36,474 bases of DNA from Lachnospiraceae bacterium UBA7729 (GTDB lineage: Bacteria; Bacillota; Clostridia; Lachnospirales; Lachnospiraceae): assembly GCA_002482005.1 (NCBI GenBank), contig DLFD01000019.1, forward strand, positions 1-36,474. The letters are read 5' to 3'. The translations under genes and the position numbers were made by a program. The notes below the pieces were generated by a model. It was not told the origin of the DNA. It saw nothing but the letters and a program-made list of their open reading frames with translations, and made no database searches. Of the stretch, positions 8,105 to 15,899 are shown in pieces (positions within the stretch are counted from its first letter, which is position 1; every line of letters begins with the position of its first letter).

Positions 8105-9004
8105 TCATCTTGAAAAACGGGTCAGGTTCTTCTCTCTGATGATGGACATAAGGATGCTGCCGTAGTTAGGCGCTGCAGCGTAGCCGCCGTTCCCGATCCG
8201 ATTGACATAATAGGAATAGCTGTGGACTCCGATGAGGCTCGGAAAATACGTCCTGATATAAGTATTGTATCCTTCGATGCTGCTCTGCCAGGACCCGAAG
8301 CGCTTGCCGTACAGTCCGAACAGATTGTTATGGTAGATATGTTCACCATACCCGGTCTCAAGACATGCCTGCGCAACTACCACAGTTGCAAGGATATCGT
8401 TTTTCCTCTGATTGTCCCTTGCCATCTCTCCGACCTGGCCGATAAAGCCGCTGCGGCTTCCTGCATATCTGCAGCCGAGGAAGACACCGCTTTTGTCGAA
8501 CCTGCAGGCGATCCCGTTGACTTCCTGGACCTTTCCCGCATAGGCAAGTCCGTACTTTCCAGGCTTTCCGCTCTCCCGGAAGTAATATTCCTTTCCTCCG
8601 AACGTATGCCAGCCTGTTAACAGGCTTCCCTTATAAGGCTTTCTCTTCTTTCCGAAATACCGCTTCCCGTTCACGATGATCCAGCCAGTCTTTTTCTTAT
8701 GGTCTTTCCCATAATAGTAGACCCTGCCGTTCTTCTTCACAAAGCCGGTATGCGCCTTCAGATAGTCTGTTCTTGTTTTCTTCGTGGCGACAAGTCCGGC
8801 CGCAACGGATTCCCCTGCCAGACGGCTGATCTGATTGTCATTCGTCGATTCTCCGGATGCAGGAAGGGCTGCCTTCCCGGTCTTCGCCGCAGCAGTAGCT
8901 GCCCGGCTCTCACAGACCGTCGTCAAGGCAAAAAAAAGCGCCAGAAAACAAACGATAAGACCCCTGGTCCTTCTGAACAGATTCGCACTTTTCACAGAAC
9001 TCAT
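8105..9004 (-). CDS. secreted GH73 N-acetylglucosaminidase with wall-binding repeats
   Basis: Cell-wall hydrolase, 299 aa. A positively charged N-terminus and hydrophobic stretch (GLIVCFLALFFALTTVC) form the signal peptide. Residues about 80-180 are aromatic/Gly wall-binding-like repeats (VKKNGRVYYYGKD, TGWIIVNGKRYFG, LTGWHTFGGKEYYF). The C-terminal third is a glucosaminidase (GH73) domain: FIGQVGEMARDNQRKND, then ACLETGYGEH carrying the likely catalytic Glu, then NNLFGLYGK. Such enzymes cleave the glycan backbone of peptidoglycan. The annotated ATG sits almost on the GGAGG box; a GTG three codons in (8995) has better spacing and may be the true start. Monocistronic, with its own promoter and double terminator. 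Confidence 0.88.
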   Translation of the reverse strand: MSSVKSANLFRRTRGLIVCFLALFFALTTVCESRAATAAAKTGKAALPASGESTNDNQISRLAGESVAAGLVATKKTRTDYLKAHTGFVKKNGRVYYYGKDHKKKTGWIIVNGKRYFGKKRKPYKGSLLTGWHTFGGKEYYFRESGKPGKYGLAYAGKVQEVNGIACRFDKSGVFLGCRYAGSRSGFIGQVGEMARDNQRKNDILATVVVAQACLETGYGEHIYHNNLFGLYGKRFGSWQSSIEGYNTYIRTYFPSLIGVHSYSYYVNRIGNGGYAAAPNYGSILMSIIREKNLTRFSR

Positions 9005-9041
9005 CCTCCAATGATCAATAGCGTGATCGATTCCTTTCGAT

Positions 9042-9070
9042 ATGTTACAATATCTTTAAAGAAAAGTCAA
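9042..9070 (-). promoter_or_regulatory. promoter of the GH73 hydrolase gene
   Basis: TTGACT (9070..9065), 17 nt spacer, TAACAT (9047..9042) on the minus strand, about 40 nt before the start codon. The short leader holds a GATCA/TGATC inverted repeat. Confidence 0.75.
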
Positions 9071-9144
9071 ATTTCTATTTCTGCATATTGATCACCATGG
9101 ATGGATCCGGACACGGAGTATTCGGAAGACACGGCAGCACACAT

Positions 9145-10146
9145 TTATATAAGGGACAGACTCTTCAGGATATACAGCCACATGGCAAGTGTGAATGAGC
9201 ATCCGGCAGTCGTGATCATGACGGTGGAGGATGTCAGGGTTCCCTTATGCCCCATCCCGGTCGCCATCACGTAGCACGCGACCGTCGATGCAGAGCCGAG
9301 CATGACAGTCAGCGCCACAAGCTGCTGTCCCCGGAAACCGAAAAGGACTGCCAGCGGCAGGAAGATCGCTTCCAGAAGAAGGAGTTTCATGGCAGCTGCA
9401 AGGAGCGCCGGACCGACATTCTTTTTTGCAGCCTCCGGGTCGAACATGGCTCCCATCGCGATCAGTCCAAGCGGAGTAGCCATCTTTCCGACATCCGATA
9501 TCATCTGCTTCGGGATCCCCGGAAGCGGCAGCCTGAGGAGCGACCAGAGAAAACCGATGAAGATGCCGAGAAGGATCGGATTTGTAACGATCCCGACCAG
9601 TGTTTTTTTCATAAGGGACTTTCCGCCTGCTGCCCTGCTGTCCTGACCGCCCCCGCTCGCTGCTCTTCCGGCTTCCGTCTCCTGTCCGGCCGTCGTCATC
9701 AGGACAATGACTGCAAAGATATTGTAGAGCGGGACAGAACCGATCATCATCAGGGCTGCCATCTCAGTATTGCCTTCCCCGTAGATGTTCTGGATGAAGG
9801 CGATCCCGAGGATAGCTGCGCTTGAGCGGTAAGCCACCTGGATGAACTCTCCCCTCTCAGATCTGTCTTTCCTCAGTATCATCCTGGCTGCGAGTGCGGC
9901 GATCCCGATGGACAGAAGTGTCACAGCGAAGCAGAAGAGAACGAACTTCCCGTCCCAGGCGGATGTGAAATCCTGCCCGGCCATATCGGCAAAAAGCTTG
10001 AAAGGAAGGGCGATCCTGAATACGAAGGAATTCAGCTGTTTTGCGAAGCTCCTGCTGACGATCTTCAGGAGATACAGCACATACCCCAGCACCATCAGAA
10101 GAAAGATGGGAAGGGTAGCATTGATGCTGAATATCAGATTTTCCAT
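9145..10146 (-). CDS. AEC-family auxin/malate-type permease
   Basis: Membrane transporter of the auxin efflux carrier (AEC) family, 333 aa. About ten transmembrane helices fall in two halves, with the family's N-terminal NATLPIFLLMVLGYVL and LNSFVFRIALPFKLF helices. A Gly/Ala/Gln-rich cytoplasmic loop (about 155-175) separates the halves. The second half shows NPILLGIFIGFLWSLL, ATPLGLIAMGAMFD and LGSASTVACYVMA. Bacterial members move malate, malonate or other organic anions; the substrate here cannot be told from sequence. Start supported by GAGGA 8 nt upstream. Neighbouring genes give no pathway hint. No clear terminator or promoter seen around it. Confidence 0.88.
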   Translation of the reverse strand: MENLIFSINATLPIFLLMVLGYVLYLLKIVSRSFAKQLNSFVFRIALPFKLFADMAGQDFTSAWDGKFVLFCFAVTLLSIGIAALAARMILRKDRSERGEFIQVAYRSSAAILGIAFIQNIYGEGNTEMAALMMIGSVPLYNIFAVIVLMTTAGQETEAGRAASGGGQDSRAAGGKSLMKKTLVGIVTNPILLGIFIGFLWSLLRLPLPGIPKQMISDVGKMATPLGLIAMGAMFDPEAAKKNVGPALLAAAMKLLLLEAIFLPLAVLFGFRGQQLVALTVMLGSASTVACYVMATGMGHKGTLTSSTVMITTAGCSFTLAMWLYILKSLSLI

Positions 10147-10241
10147 ATCGATGATCCTCGATTCTCATATAAAGTCCTGACTGCCGGAGCATACCTCTGC
10201 CGAGGCAGAAAACTGAAAAGGCCGCCGCTTCCTGGCTTATA

Positions 10242-12116
10242 TCAGCCCTCCGCGGACCTGTTCTGTGATGCGATCTCTTCCGCCAGTTCCTGAAGCTCCA
10301 GCCAGCGGTCTTCTTTGGCCGACAGCTGCTCCTCCGCCTCCTGTCGTTCCTTCGAGAGCTCCTCAAGTTTTGTGTACTGGGTCGCACATTCCTCGATCTG
10401 TGAGTCAAGGTCCCTGACCTTCTTTTCCAGGGCAGCGATCTCCTCATCGATATGTTCGTATTCCTGCTGCTCCCGGTAAGTCATCTTCTTCTTCCGGCTC
10501 TGGCTCTTAAGTGCCGCATAGGCCTCCGCCCCGGATAGCCCTGCTTCTGCGCTTCCCGCATACGAAACAGTTCCGGCGGATGTACCTGCTGAGGAGGACG
10601 CCTCTTTTCCTGTACTGTTTTCCTGACCTCTCAGCAGTCTCTTCTCATAATAGTCGGTGAACCCGCCCTCATACTGGACCAGCTCTCCATCTTCGAAAGA
10701 AAAGATCCTGTTCACGACACGGTCAAGAAAGTAGCGGTCATGGGAGACAACGATGATGATTCCCAGGAAATGGTCCAGATAGTCTTCAAAGATCTCCAGT
10801 GTCTCGATGTCGAGGTCGTTGGTCGGTTCGTCCAGCATCAATACGTTCGGCTGGCTCATCAGGACCAGGAGCAGCTGCAGCCTCCTCCGCTCTCCGCCCG
10901 AGAGGTTTCCGATCTTCGCCCACTGCATCTTCTTGTCGAAGAGAAACTTCTCGCACATCTGGGACGCGGTGATCAGTCCGTCCGTGGTCCTGACATATTC
11001 CCCGATCCCCTTCACACAGCCTATGACGGTCTCGTCCGGATCAAGTTCTCCGGCTTCCTGGCGGAAGTAGCCGATCTTTACCGTCTCGCCATACTCCACG
11101 TGTCCCGTATCAGGTGTGACCGAACCCGCTATCACATTCATAAGCGTCGATTTACCGCACCCGTTTGGTCCGATAAATCCGATTCTGTCATCCCTGAGGA
11201 AGCGGTAAGTGAAATGGGAAAAAAGCGTCCTGTCTCCATAAGCCCTGGAGATGTCGAGGAGTTCAACCGTCTTTTTGCCAAGACGCGTCGAGATGGAACT
11301 GACCTGAAGAGTGCTCTTCTCCATCTTCTGTCTTGCCTCGCGGGAAGCTTCTCTCAGATCCTCGAAACGGCCGATCCTTGCCTGCTGCTTCGTTGACCTT
11401 GCCCGGGCTCCGCGCGAGATCCAGGCAAGCTCCGTCCGGATCAGGTTCTCCCGCTTGTCCTCGGTCGCCGCTTCCATCTCGGCGCGCTCTTCCTTCAGCT
11501 TCAGGTAAGTCTCATAACCGCCCTCACTGACATACAGACCGCCGCGGTCAAGTTCAGCGATCTTATTGGTCACGTTATCCAGGAAATAGCGGTCATGGGT
11601 CACGAGCAGAAGCTCTCCCTTGAAACGCCTGATCGCATCCTCGAGATAGAGGATCATCTCCTGGTCGAGGTGGTTGGTGGGCTCGTCGAGGATCAGGACC
11701 TCTGCCGGGGAAAGAAGGGTCTGTGCCAGTGCCACCCTCTTTCTCTGACCGCCGGACATCCTGTCAAGATTCTGAGAATGGTCCACGATCCCGAGCCGGT
11801 TCAGCATCGATCTGGCTTCCGCTTCCGCTTCGGTCCCGGGAGTACGCCCGTGCATGACTGCTTCATAAGGGAAACGGTCTTCCCCGAAGTCCGGTGTCTG
11901 GGCCAGGTAAGCGATCCTGACATCCCGTCCCTTAATGACGGTTCCTTCATCCGGATGGACGATTCCTGCAGCGATCTTGAGAAGAGTCGATTTGCCGGTG
12001 CCGTTGACACCGATCACACCAATCTTGTCCCCGGAATTGACTCCAAGGGAAAGGTCTGTGAACAGGGACCGTGTCCCATAGTTTTTCGTTATATGCTGAA
12101 GATTAAGAATATTCAT
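10242..12116 (-). CDS. ABC-F family ATPase (Uup/EttA-type ribosome-associated factor)
   Basis: Soluble protein of 624 aa with two ABC ATPase domains and no membrane segment, the pattern of ABC-F translation factors. Walker A motifs are GVNGTGKST and GPNGCGKST. Signatures are MSGGQRKRVALAQ and LSGGERRRLQLL; Walker B segments are LILDEPTNHLD and LMLDEPTNDLD; both H-loops read HDRYFLD. An inter-domain charged linker (about residues 200-270, including RGARARSTKQQARI) is the P-site-interacting region. A C-terminal helical coiled coil (YREQQEYEHIDEEIAALEKK and on, quoted in part: EEIAALEKKVRDL) resembles Uup. The ATG at 12116 follows GGAGAG; the frame stays open upstream into the terminator region and is rejected. 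Uup, YdiF/TaeA or resistance-type function cannot be separated here. Confidence 0.9.
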   Translation of the reverse strand: MNILNLQHITKNYGTRSLFTDLSLGVNSGDKIGVIGVNGTGKSTLLKIAAGIVHPDEGTVIKGRDVRIAYLAQTPDFGEDRFPYEAVMHGRTPGTEAEAEARSMLNRLGIVDHSQNLDRMSGGQRKRVALAQTLLSPAEVLILDEPTNHLDQEMILYLEDAIRRFKGELLLVTHDRYFLDNVTNKIAELDRGGLYVSEGGYETYLKLKEERAEMEAATEDKRENLIRTELAWISRGARARSTKQQARIGRFEDLREASREARQKMEKSTLQVSSISTRLGKKTVELLDISRAYGDRTLFSHFTYRFLRDDRIGFIGPNGCGKSTLMNVIAGSVTPDTGHVEYGETVKIGYFRQEAGELDPDETVIGCVKGIGEYVRTTDGLITASQMCEKFLFDKKMQWAKIGNLSGGERRRLQLLLVLMSQPNVLMLDEPTNDLDIETLEIFEDYLDHFLGIIIVVSHDRYFLDRVVNRIFSFEDGELVQYEGGFTDYYEKRLLRGQENSTGKEASSSAGTSAGTVSYAGSAEAGLSGAEAYAALKSQSRKKKMTYREQQEYEHIDEEIAALEKKVRDLDSQIEECATQYTKLEELSKERQEAEEQLSAKEDRWLELQELAEEIASQNRSAEG

Positions 12117-12214
12117 GATCTCTCCGATGTCATCCCGTGAAAGGACATACTCTCCCGCCGGTCCTTCTGTATGCAGAAACCTGCAGCCGGCAGTCTTCCG
12201 GGCAGGATGATATG

Positions 12215-12288
12215 CAAAAAGCCCGCCACCGGCGGCCTTTTGCATCCTATGGGATAAAAATACGCAGGAGCGATTCACAGCTCCTGCG
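12215..12288 (-). terminator. tandem terminators after the small basic gene
   Basis: On the minus strand a 9-bp hairpin (CGCAGGAGC, 8-nt loop) followed by TATTTTT comes first, 9 nt past the mini-gene stop. Then comes a short spacer with ATCCCATAGGAT, then a second hairpin AGGCCGCC-GGT-GGCGGGCT followed by TTTTTG. Bases 12215-12255 are nearly identical to 21345-21386. Confidence 0.85.
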
Positions 12289-12296
12289 CGAACTCA

Positions 12297-12407
12297 TCAC
12301 TTATTTTTCTTCGCCGCCTGGCGTCTCTTAAGGGCTGCAAGCTGCTGCTTTACTTTCTTAGCTTCTGCTTCTTTGCTGTCCTTGTTCTTTTTACCCATCT
12401 TACTCAT
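12297..12407 (-). CDS. 36-aa lysine-rich small protein
   Basis: A short, very basic protein: MSKMGKKNKDSKEAEAK followed by KVKQQLAALKRRQAAKKNK. About a third of residues are Lys; the middle is likely one amphipathic helix and there is no membrane segment. Support is strong for so small a gene: a consensus promoter (12443-12472), GGGAGGTC 6 nt before the ATG, and a double terminator starting 9 nt after the TGA. I do not recognise the family. The composition would suit RNA or ribosome binding, but that is inference only. It lies between the ABC-F gene and the P1B ATPase gene, all on the minus strand. Confidence 0.72.
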   Translation of the reverse strand: MSKMGKKNKDSKEAEAKKVKQQLAALKRRQAAKKNK

Positions 12408-12442
12408 GGCCAAGACCTCCCTTTTGCACAGAATACTTTGTT

Positions 12443-12472
12443 ATCTTAACACATCCCGTCATCCGGTGTCAA
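12443..12472 (-). promoter_or_regulatory. strong promoter of the 36-aa gene
   Basis: A perfect TTGACA (12472..12467), 18 nt spacer and TAAGAT (12448..12443), with an extended -10 TG one base upstream, on the minus strand. The predicted start is close to 12436, giving a leader of roughly 30 nt. Confidence 0.85.
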
Positions 12473-12557
12473 AGCCATGTATCTCCCAGCCGGACGCTCC
12501 TGCCCGTCTCTATAGACCGGCCACGCTTCCGCGCAGACCAATCGGCGCTGACTTGCC

Positions 12558-14462
12558 TCATGCCCCTGCCTGCTGCTTCGTCATCCTGAGGGTCCGCATG
12601 GAGTTCAGCACACAGAGGATCAGCACCCCGACATCTCCGAAGGAAGCCATCCACATGTTGGCGATCCCGAACGCTCCGAGAGCCAGGATGATCAGCTTGA
12701 CCGCGATTGCGAAAGTGATGTTGGTCCTTACGATGGACCTGGTCTTTCTGGCGATCTTCACCGTCTCGGAGATCTTTCCGATATTGTCTTCCATCAGGAC
12801 GATGTCAGCTGCCTCGATCGCCGCATCGCTTCCCATCGAGCCCATCGCGATGCCGACATCCGAACGCATCAGGACCGGAGCGTCATTGATGCCGTCTCCG
12901 ACGAATGCAAGTCTGTCCGTTCCCTGTTCCTTCTTCAGAAGACCCTCTACCTCGGCGACCTTGTCTGCAGGAAGCAGCTGGGCGTGTACTTCATCGATCC
13001 CGACTTCCTTTGCCACGCACTCAGCAGTCTCCTTCCGGTCTCCTGTGAGCATGACGGTCGTGCGTACCCCATTGCTCTTCATGGACTCGATTGCTTCCTT
13101 TACTCCTTCCCTGACGGTATCGGAGATCAGGATAGAGCCTGCAAACTTTCCTTCCTCGGCAAGGTACACGACCGTTCCGCTCTCCTCATTCTCCCTGAAG
13201 GAGACTCCGCTTCTCTGCATCAGAGCCGCGTTGCCGCAAAGGATCTTTTTCCCATCGATATTCGTCGATACTCCGTGTCCGGAGATCTCCTTTGTACCGC
13301 TGACCCTCGATCCGTCGACCGGCCTTCCGTAAGATGCGCGGATCGACTGGGCGATCGGATGATTGGATTCATTCTCGGCATATGCCGCAAGTCCCAGCAG
13401 TTTTTCCTTCGTATAGCCGGCTTCCGGATAGACGCCTGCTACCTTGAACTCTCCCTTCGTCAGGGTCCCGGTCTTATCGAAGACCATCGTCTTCACATCG
13501 GCAAGCGCTTCCAGATAGTTGCTCCCCTTGACCAGGACACCGATCCTGGACGCAGCCCCGAGCCCTCCGAAGAAGCCAAGCGGGACGGAGATGACAAGCG
13601 CGCACGGGCAGGACACTACCAGGAAGATACATGCTCTGGTGATCCAGTCAAACCAGACAGCCTTTCCTCCCCCCAGCGCCAGCGGCGGGACCACCGCAAG
13701 CGCGATGGCGCTGAACGTGACGATCGGCGTATAGACTCTGGAGAACCTGGTCACGAAATGTTCCGTGCGCGTCTTCTTATCCGTCGCATGTTCCACCAGC
13801 TCCAGGATCCGGCTGACCGTCGAGTTCTGATATGTCTTCGTGACTCTGACCTTGAGGGTGCCTTCTCCGTTGACGCAGCCGGAGATGACTTCCTCACCTT
13901 TTCTGGCTGTCCTCGGGACCGGTTCGCCGGTCAGAGCTGCGGTATCCACAAGCGATTCGCCTTCTTCGACCACTCCGTCAAGCGGGATCTTCTCTCCCGG
14001 CTTCACGACGATGATATCGCCGACCTCCACTGATGAAGGATCAGCCTTTGCAAGCGCACCATTCTTCTGCACATTCGCATATTCCGGAGCGATGCTCATC
14101 AGGTCCCTGATGGAATCACGGCTCCTGTCGGATGCGTAATCCTCGAACAGCTCTCCTGTCTGGAACAGAAGCATGACTGCGATAGCCTCCGGGTACTCTC
14201 CGATCGCGAATGCTCCGATCGTCGCAACTGCCATCAGGAACTCTTCCTCGAAAGGATGTCCTTCCGTAATGTTCTCCCAGGCTTCCTTCAGCACATCCCA
14301 GCCTACGATCAGATAGGGGATGACCGCCAGAAGCAGCGGGATCCACCTGTTCCCGCGGAAGACTCCGGTATGGATACAGATCTCAAGCGCCAGCAGCAGA
14401 AGCGCTGAGATGATGATCTTCTTCAGATTCTCTCTCTGTTCCTCTTCCAGATTCCGAAACAT
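12558..14462 (-). CDS. P1B-type heavy-metal-translocating ATPase (Zn/Cd/Pb class)
   Basis: Metal-efflux pump, 634 aa. It has the P-type ATPase set: TGEP actuator loop (ALTGEPVP), transmembrane CPC metal site (VVSCPCALVISVP), phosphorylation motif DKTGTLT, the P1B-specific HP dipeptide (ENESNHPIAQ) and GDGINDAP. The C-terminal helices carry AVKLIILALG and FGDVG; the Lys and Asp are those of the P1B-2 (ZntA/CadA) class that exports Zn, Cd or Pb. There is no N-terminal heavy-metal-associated domain; only about 15 residues precede the first helix. The start ATG follows GTGGAGGGAG. Two overlapping ArsR/SmtB-like operators lie over the promoter, so expression is probably derepressed by Zn/Cd-type metals. 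Export of nickel cannot be excluded given the neighbours. Confidence 0.93.
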   Translation of the reverse strand: MFRNLEEEQRENLKKIIISALLLLALEICIHTGVFRGNRWIPLLLAVIPYLIVGWDVLKEAWENITEGHPFEEEFLMAVATIGAFAIGEYPEAIAVMLLFQTGELFEDYASDRSRDSIRDLMSIAPEYANVQKNGALAKADPSSVEVGDIIVVKPGEKIPLDGVVEEGESLVDTAALTGEPVPRTARKGEEVISGCVNGEGTLKVRVTKTYQNSTVSRILELVEHATDKKTRTEHFVTRFSRVYTPIVTFSAIALAVVPPLALGGGKAVWFDWITRACIFLVVSCPCALVISVPLGFFGGLGAASRIGVLVKGSNYLEALADVKTMVFDKTGTLTKGEFKVAGVYPEAGYTKEKLLGLAAYAENESNHPIAQSIRASYGRPVDGSRVSGTKEISGHGVSTNIDGKKILCGNAALMQRSGVSFRENEESGTVVYLAEEGKFAGSILISDTVREGVKEAIESMKSNGVRTTVMLTGDRKETAECVAKEVGIDEVHAQLLPADKVAEVEGLLKKEQGTDRLAFVGDGINDAPVLMRSDVGIAMGSMGSDAAIEAADIVLMEDNIGKISETVKIARKTRSIVRTNITFAIAVKLIILALGAFGIANMWMASFGDVGVLILCVLNSMRTLRMTKQQAGA

Positions 14463-14498
14463 AACTCTCCCTCCACATACAGATATTCAGGTGATAAT

Positions 14499-14535
14499 AT
14501 ATGAACGTTTGCTCATATGAACGATTGTTCATATG
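14499..14535. promoter_or_regulatory. two overlapping ArsR/SmtB-type operators
   Basis: A near-perfect palindrome CATATGAAC-GATT-GTTCATATG (14514-14535) overlaps a second one, ATATGA-N8-TCATAT (14499-14518). Both match the ATGAA-N4-6-TTCAT style of operators bound by SmtB/CzrA/CadC repressors. On the minus strand they overlie a TTCATA-16-TATTAT promoter for the P1B ATPase. No arsR-family gene is in the window. Confidence 0.75.
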
Positions 14536-14621
14536 TTCTTCAGATTTATAATACTCTCTCCTGTTTTCCATTGCAACAGAAAATTCGCTGCAGATTACAC
14601 AGATTCTCAGCCCTTGTATAT

Positions 14622-14651
14622 GTGACAGGCTGTACAAACCTGTGTTACAAT
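14622..14651 (+). promoter_or_regulatory. probable promoter of the hypA-hypB operon
   Basis: GTGACA (14622-14627), 18 nt spacer and TACAAT (14646-14651) with an extended -10 TG. The ATG of hypA is 88 nt downstream. A TTGACA-17-TATTAC pair at about 14696-14724 also exists but would place the start inside the ribosome binding site. Confidence 0.5.
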
Positions 14652-14738
14652 GCTAAAAGTATGCTCTGGAAAAGTACTGACAGGATCCTGGCAATTGACA
14701 TCTCCAGGGTATCAGGATATTACTCAGGAGAAAACAAT

Positions 14739-15188
14739 ATGCATGAGATGGGAATCGTCTACCATGTTGCAGACGAAGTTGAGAGGGTAGCAGCCGAGAA
14801 CGGAATTCATCATGTCCGCAGAGTAACCCTTCAGATCGGACAGGTGACCGGAGTCCTCTTCGATTATATGGCGGATCTCTGGACCTGGGTCGCAGACAAG
14901 AGCGATGTACTCCGCGGGAGTGTCCTTGGTTACGAAGAGATCCATGCCGTCACCAGATGCGAGGACTGCGGTCAGCTCTATGACACGGTCCCTCAGGGCC
15001 GCCAGTGCCCATACTGCGGAAGCTGGCGCACCTTCCTGGTCCAGGGCAATGAATATATCATCAAGGAAATCGAGACCGATGACGATGACTTCTCTGAGGA
15101 GGATGAAAAAGATGCTCCTCTTCCGTCAGAGCAGGCATCCGGCAGCAGGCAACCAGCTGAGAAAGGATACAGAGAATGGAGAAAGTAA
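14739..15188 (+). CDS. hypA: nickel metallochaperone HypA
   Basis: HypA supplies nickel to [NiFe]-hydrogenase (and in some bacteria urease) maturation, working with the GTPase HypB. The N-terminal MHEMGI includes the Met-His-Glu nickel site. The zinc site is the pair RCEDCGQ and QCPYCGS, ending about residue 93. The product is 149 aa, longer than the usual 110-120, because of a C-terminal tail rich in Asp/Glu (ETDDDDFSEEDEKD) then Pro/Ser/Gln. The ATG at 14739 has AGGAG 9 nt upstream. The last 13 bases overlap hypB, so the two are translationally coupled. No other hyp genes or hydrogenase subunits are in the window. Confidence 0.93.
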   Translation: MHEMGIVYHVADEVERVAAENGIHHVRRVTLQIGQVTGVLFDYMADLWTWVADKSDVLRGSVLGYEEIHAVTRCEDCGQLYDTVPQGRQCPYCGSWRTFLVQGNEYIIKEIETDDDDFSEEDEKDAPLPSEQASGSRQPAEKGYREWRK

Positions 15189-15835
15189 AGATCATCGAGG
15201 CAAAGGAAAGCCTCCTTGCAGACAACAGCAAGGACGCGGACAGGCTCCGCGAAGAACTGAAAGCAGATAAGACCTTCTATATCAACATCATGTCCTCGCC
15301 CGGCTCTGGAAAGACTTCAAGCCTGAAGCAGATCATCAGCAGGCTGAGAGACAGCTTCCGGCTCGGCGTCATGGAAGCCGACATCGACAGTGATGTCGAT
15401 GCAAAGACCATAGCAGAGCTCGGGATCCCGTCGATCCAGATCCATACCGGCGGCATGTGCCATCTCGATGCGGATATGTCCCGTCAGGGTCTTCGTGCCA
15501 TCGGATCGAAGGATCTCGATGTGGTCTTTCTTGAGAATGTCGGCAATCTGGTCTGCCCGGCGGAGTTCGACACAGGATCTGACCTGAACCTTGTCATCCT
15601 CTCCGTACCGGAAGGCGACGACAAGCCGCTCAAGTATCCGCTCATGTTCGAGAAAGCGGATGTTGTTCTTGTCAATAAGATCGATGCCATGGAAGTGTTT
15701 GACTTCGATATGAAGAAGGTCGAAGACAATATCCATCTCAGGAATAGCGGCATCCCGGTCTTCCCGGTCAGCGCTGCGACAGGAGAAGGATTTCATGAAT
15801 TCTGCGGATGGCTGAAGGAGCGGATCAGTCTCTGA
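15176..15835 (+). CDS. hypB: nickel-delivery GTPase HypB (copy 1)
   Basis: G3E-family (SIMIBI) GTPase that hands nickel to hydrogenase precursors together with HypA; 219 aa. Visible motifs are the P-loop SSPGSGKTS (40-48), EADIDSD, the metal site at Cys95-His96 (GGMCHLD) with Cys127 in NLVCPAE, and the guanine-specificity motif NKID. All three metal ligands known from M. jannaschii-type HypB are present at the same positions. The N-terminal CxxCGC and His-rich stretches of proteobacterial HypB are missing. It overlaps hypA by 13 bases. Confidence 0.93.
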   Translation: MEKVKIIEAKESLLADNSKDADRLREELKADKTFYINIMSSPGSGKTSSLKQIISRLRDSFRLGVMEADIDSDVDAKTIAELGIPSIQIHTGGMCHLDADMSRQGLRAIGSKDLDVVFLENVGNLVCPAEFDTGSDLNLVILSVPEGDDKPLKYPLMFEKADVVLVNKIDAMEVFDFDMKKVEDNIHLRNSGIPVFPVSAATGEGFHEFCGWLKERISL

Positions 15836-15899
15836 GCATTCAGGCTTTCCGTAATCATGCCGTCGCGGATATGACCGTCAGAAAGGACGAATATATCAT

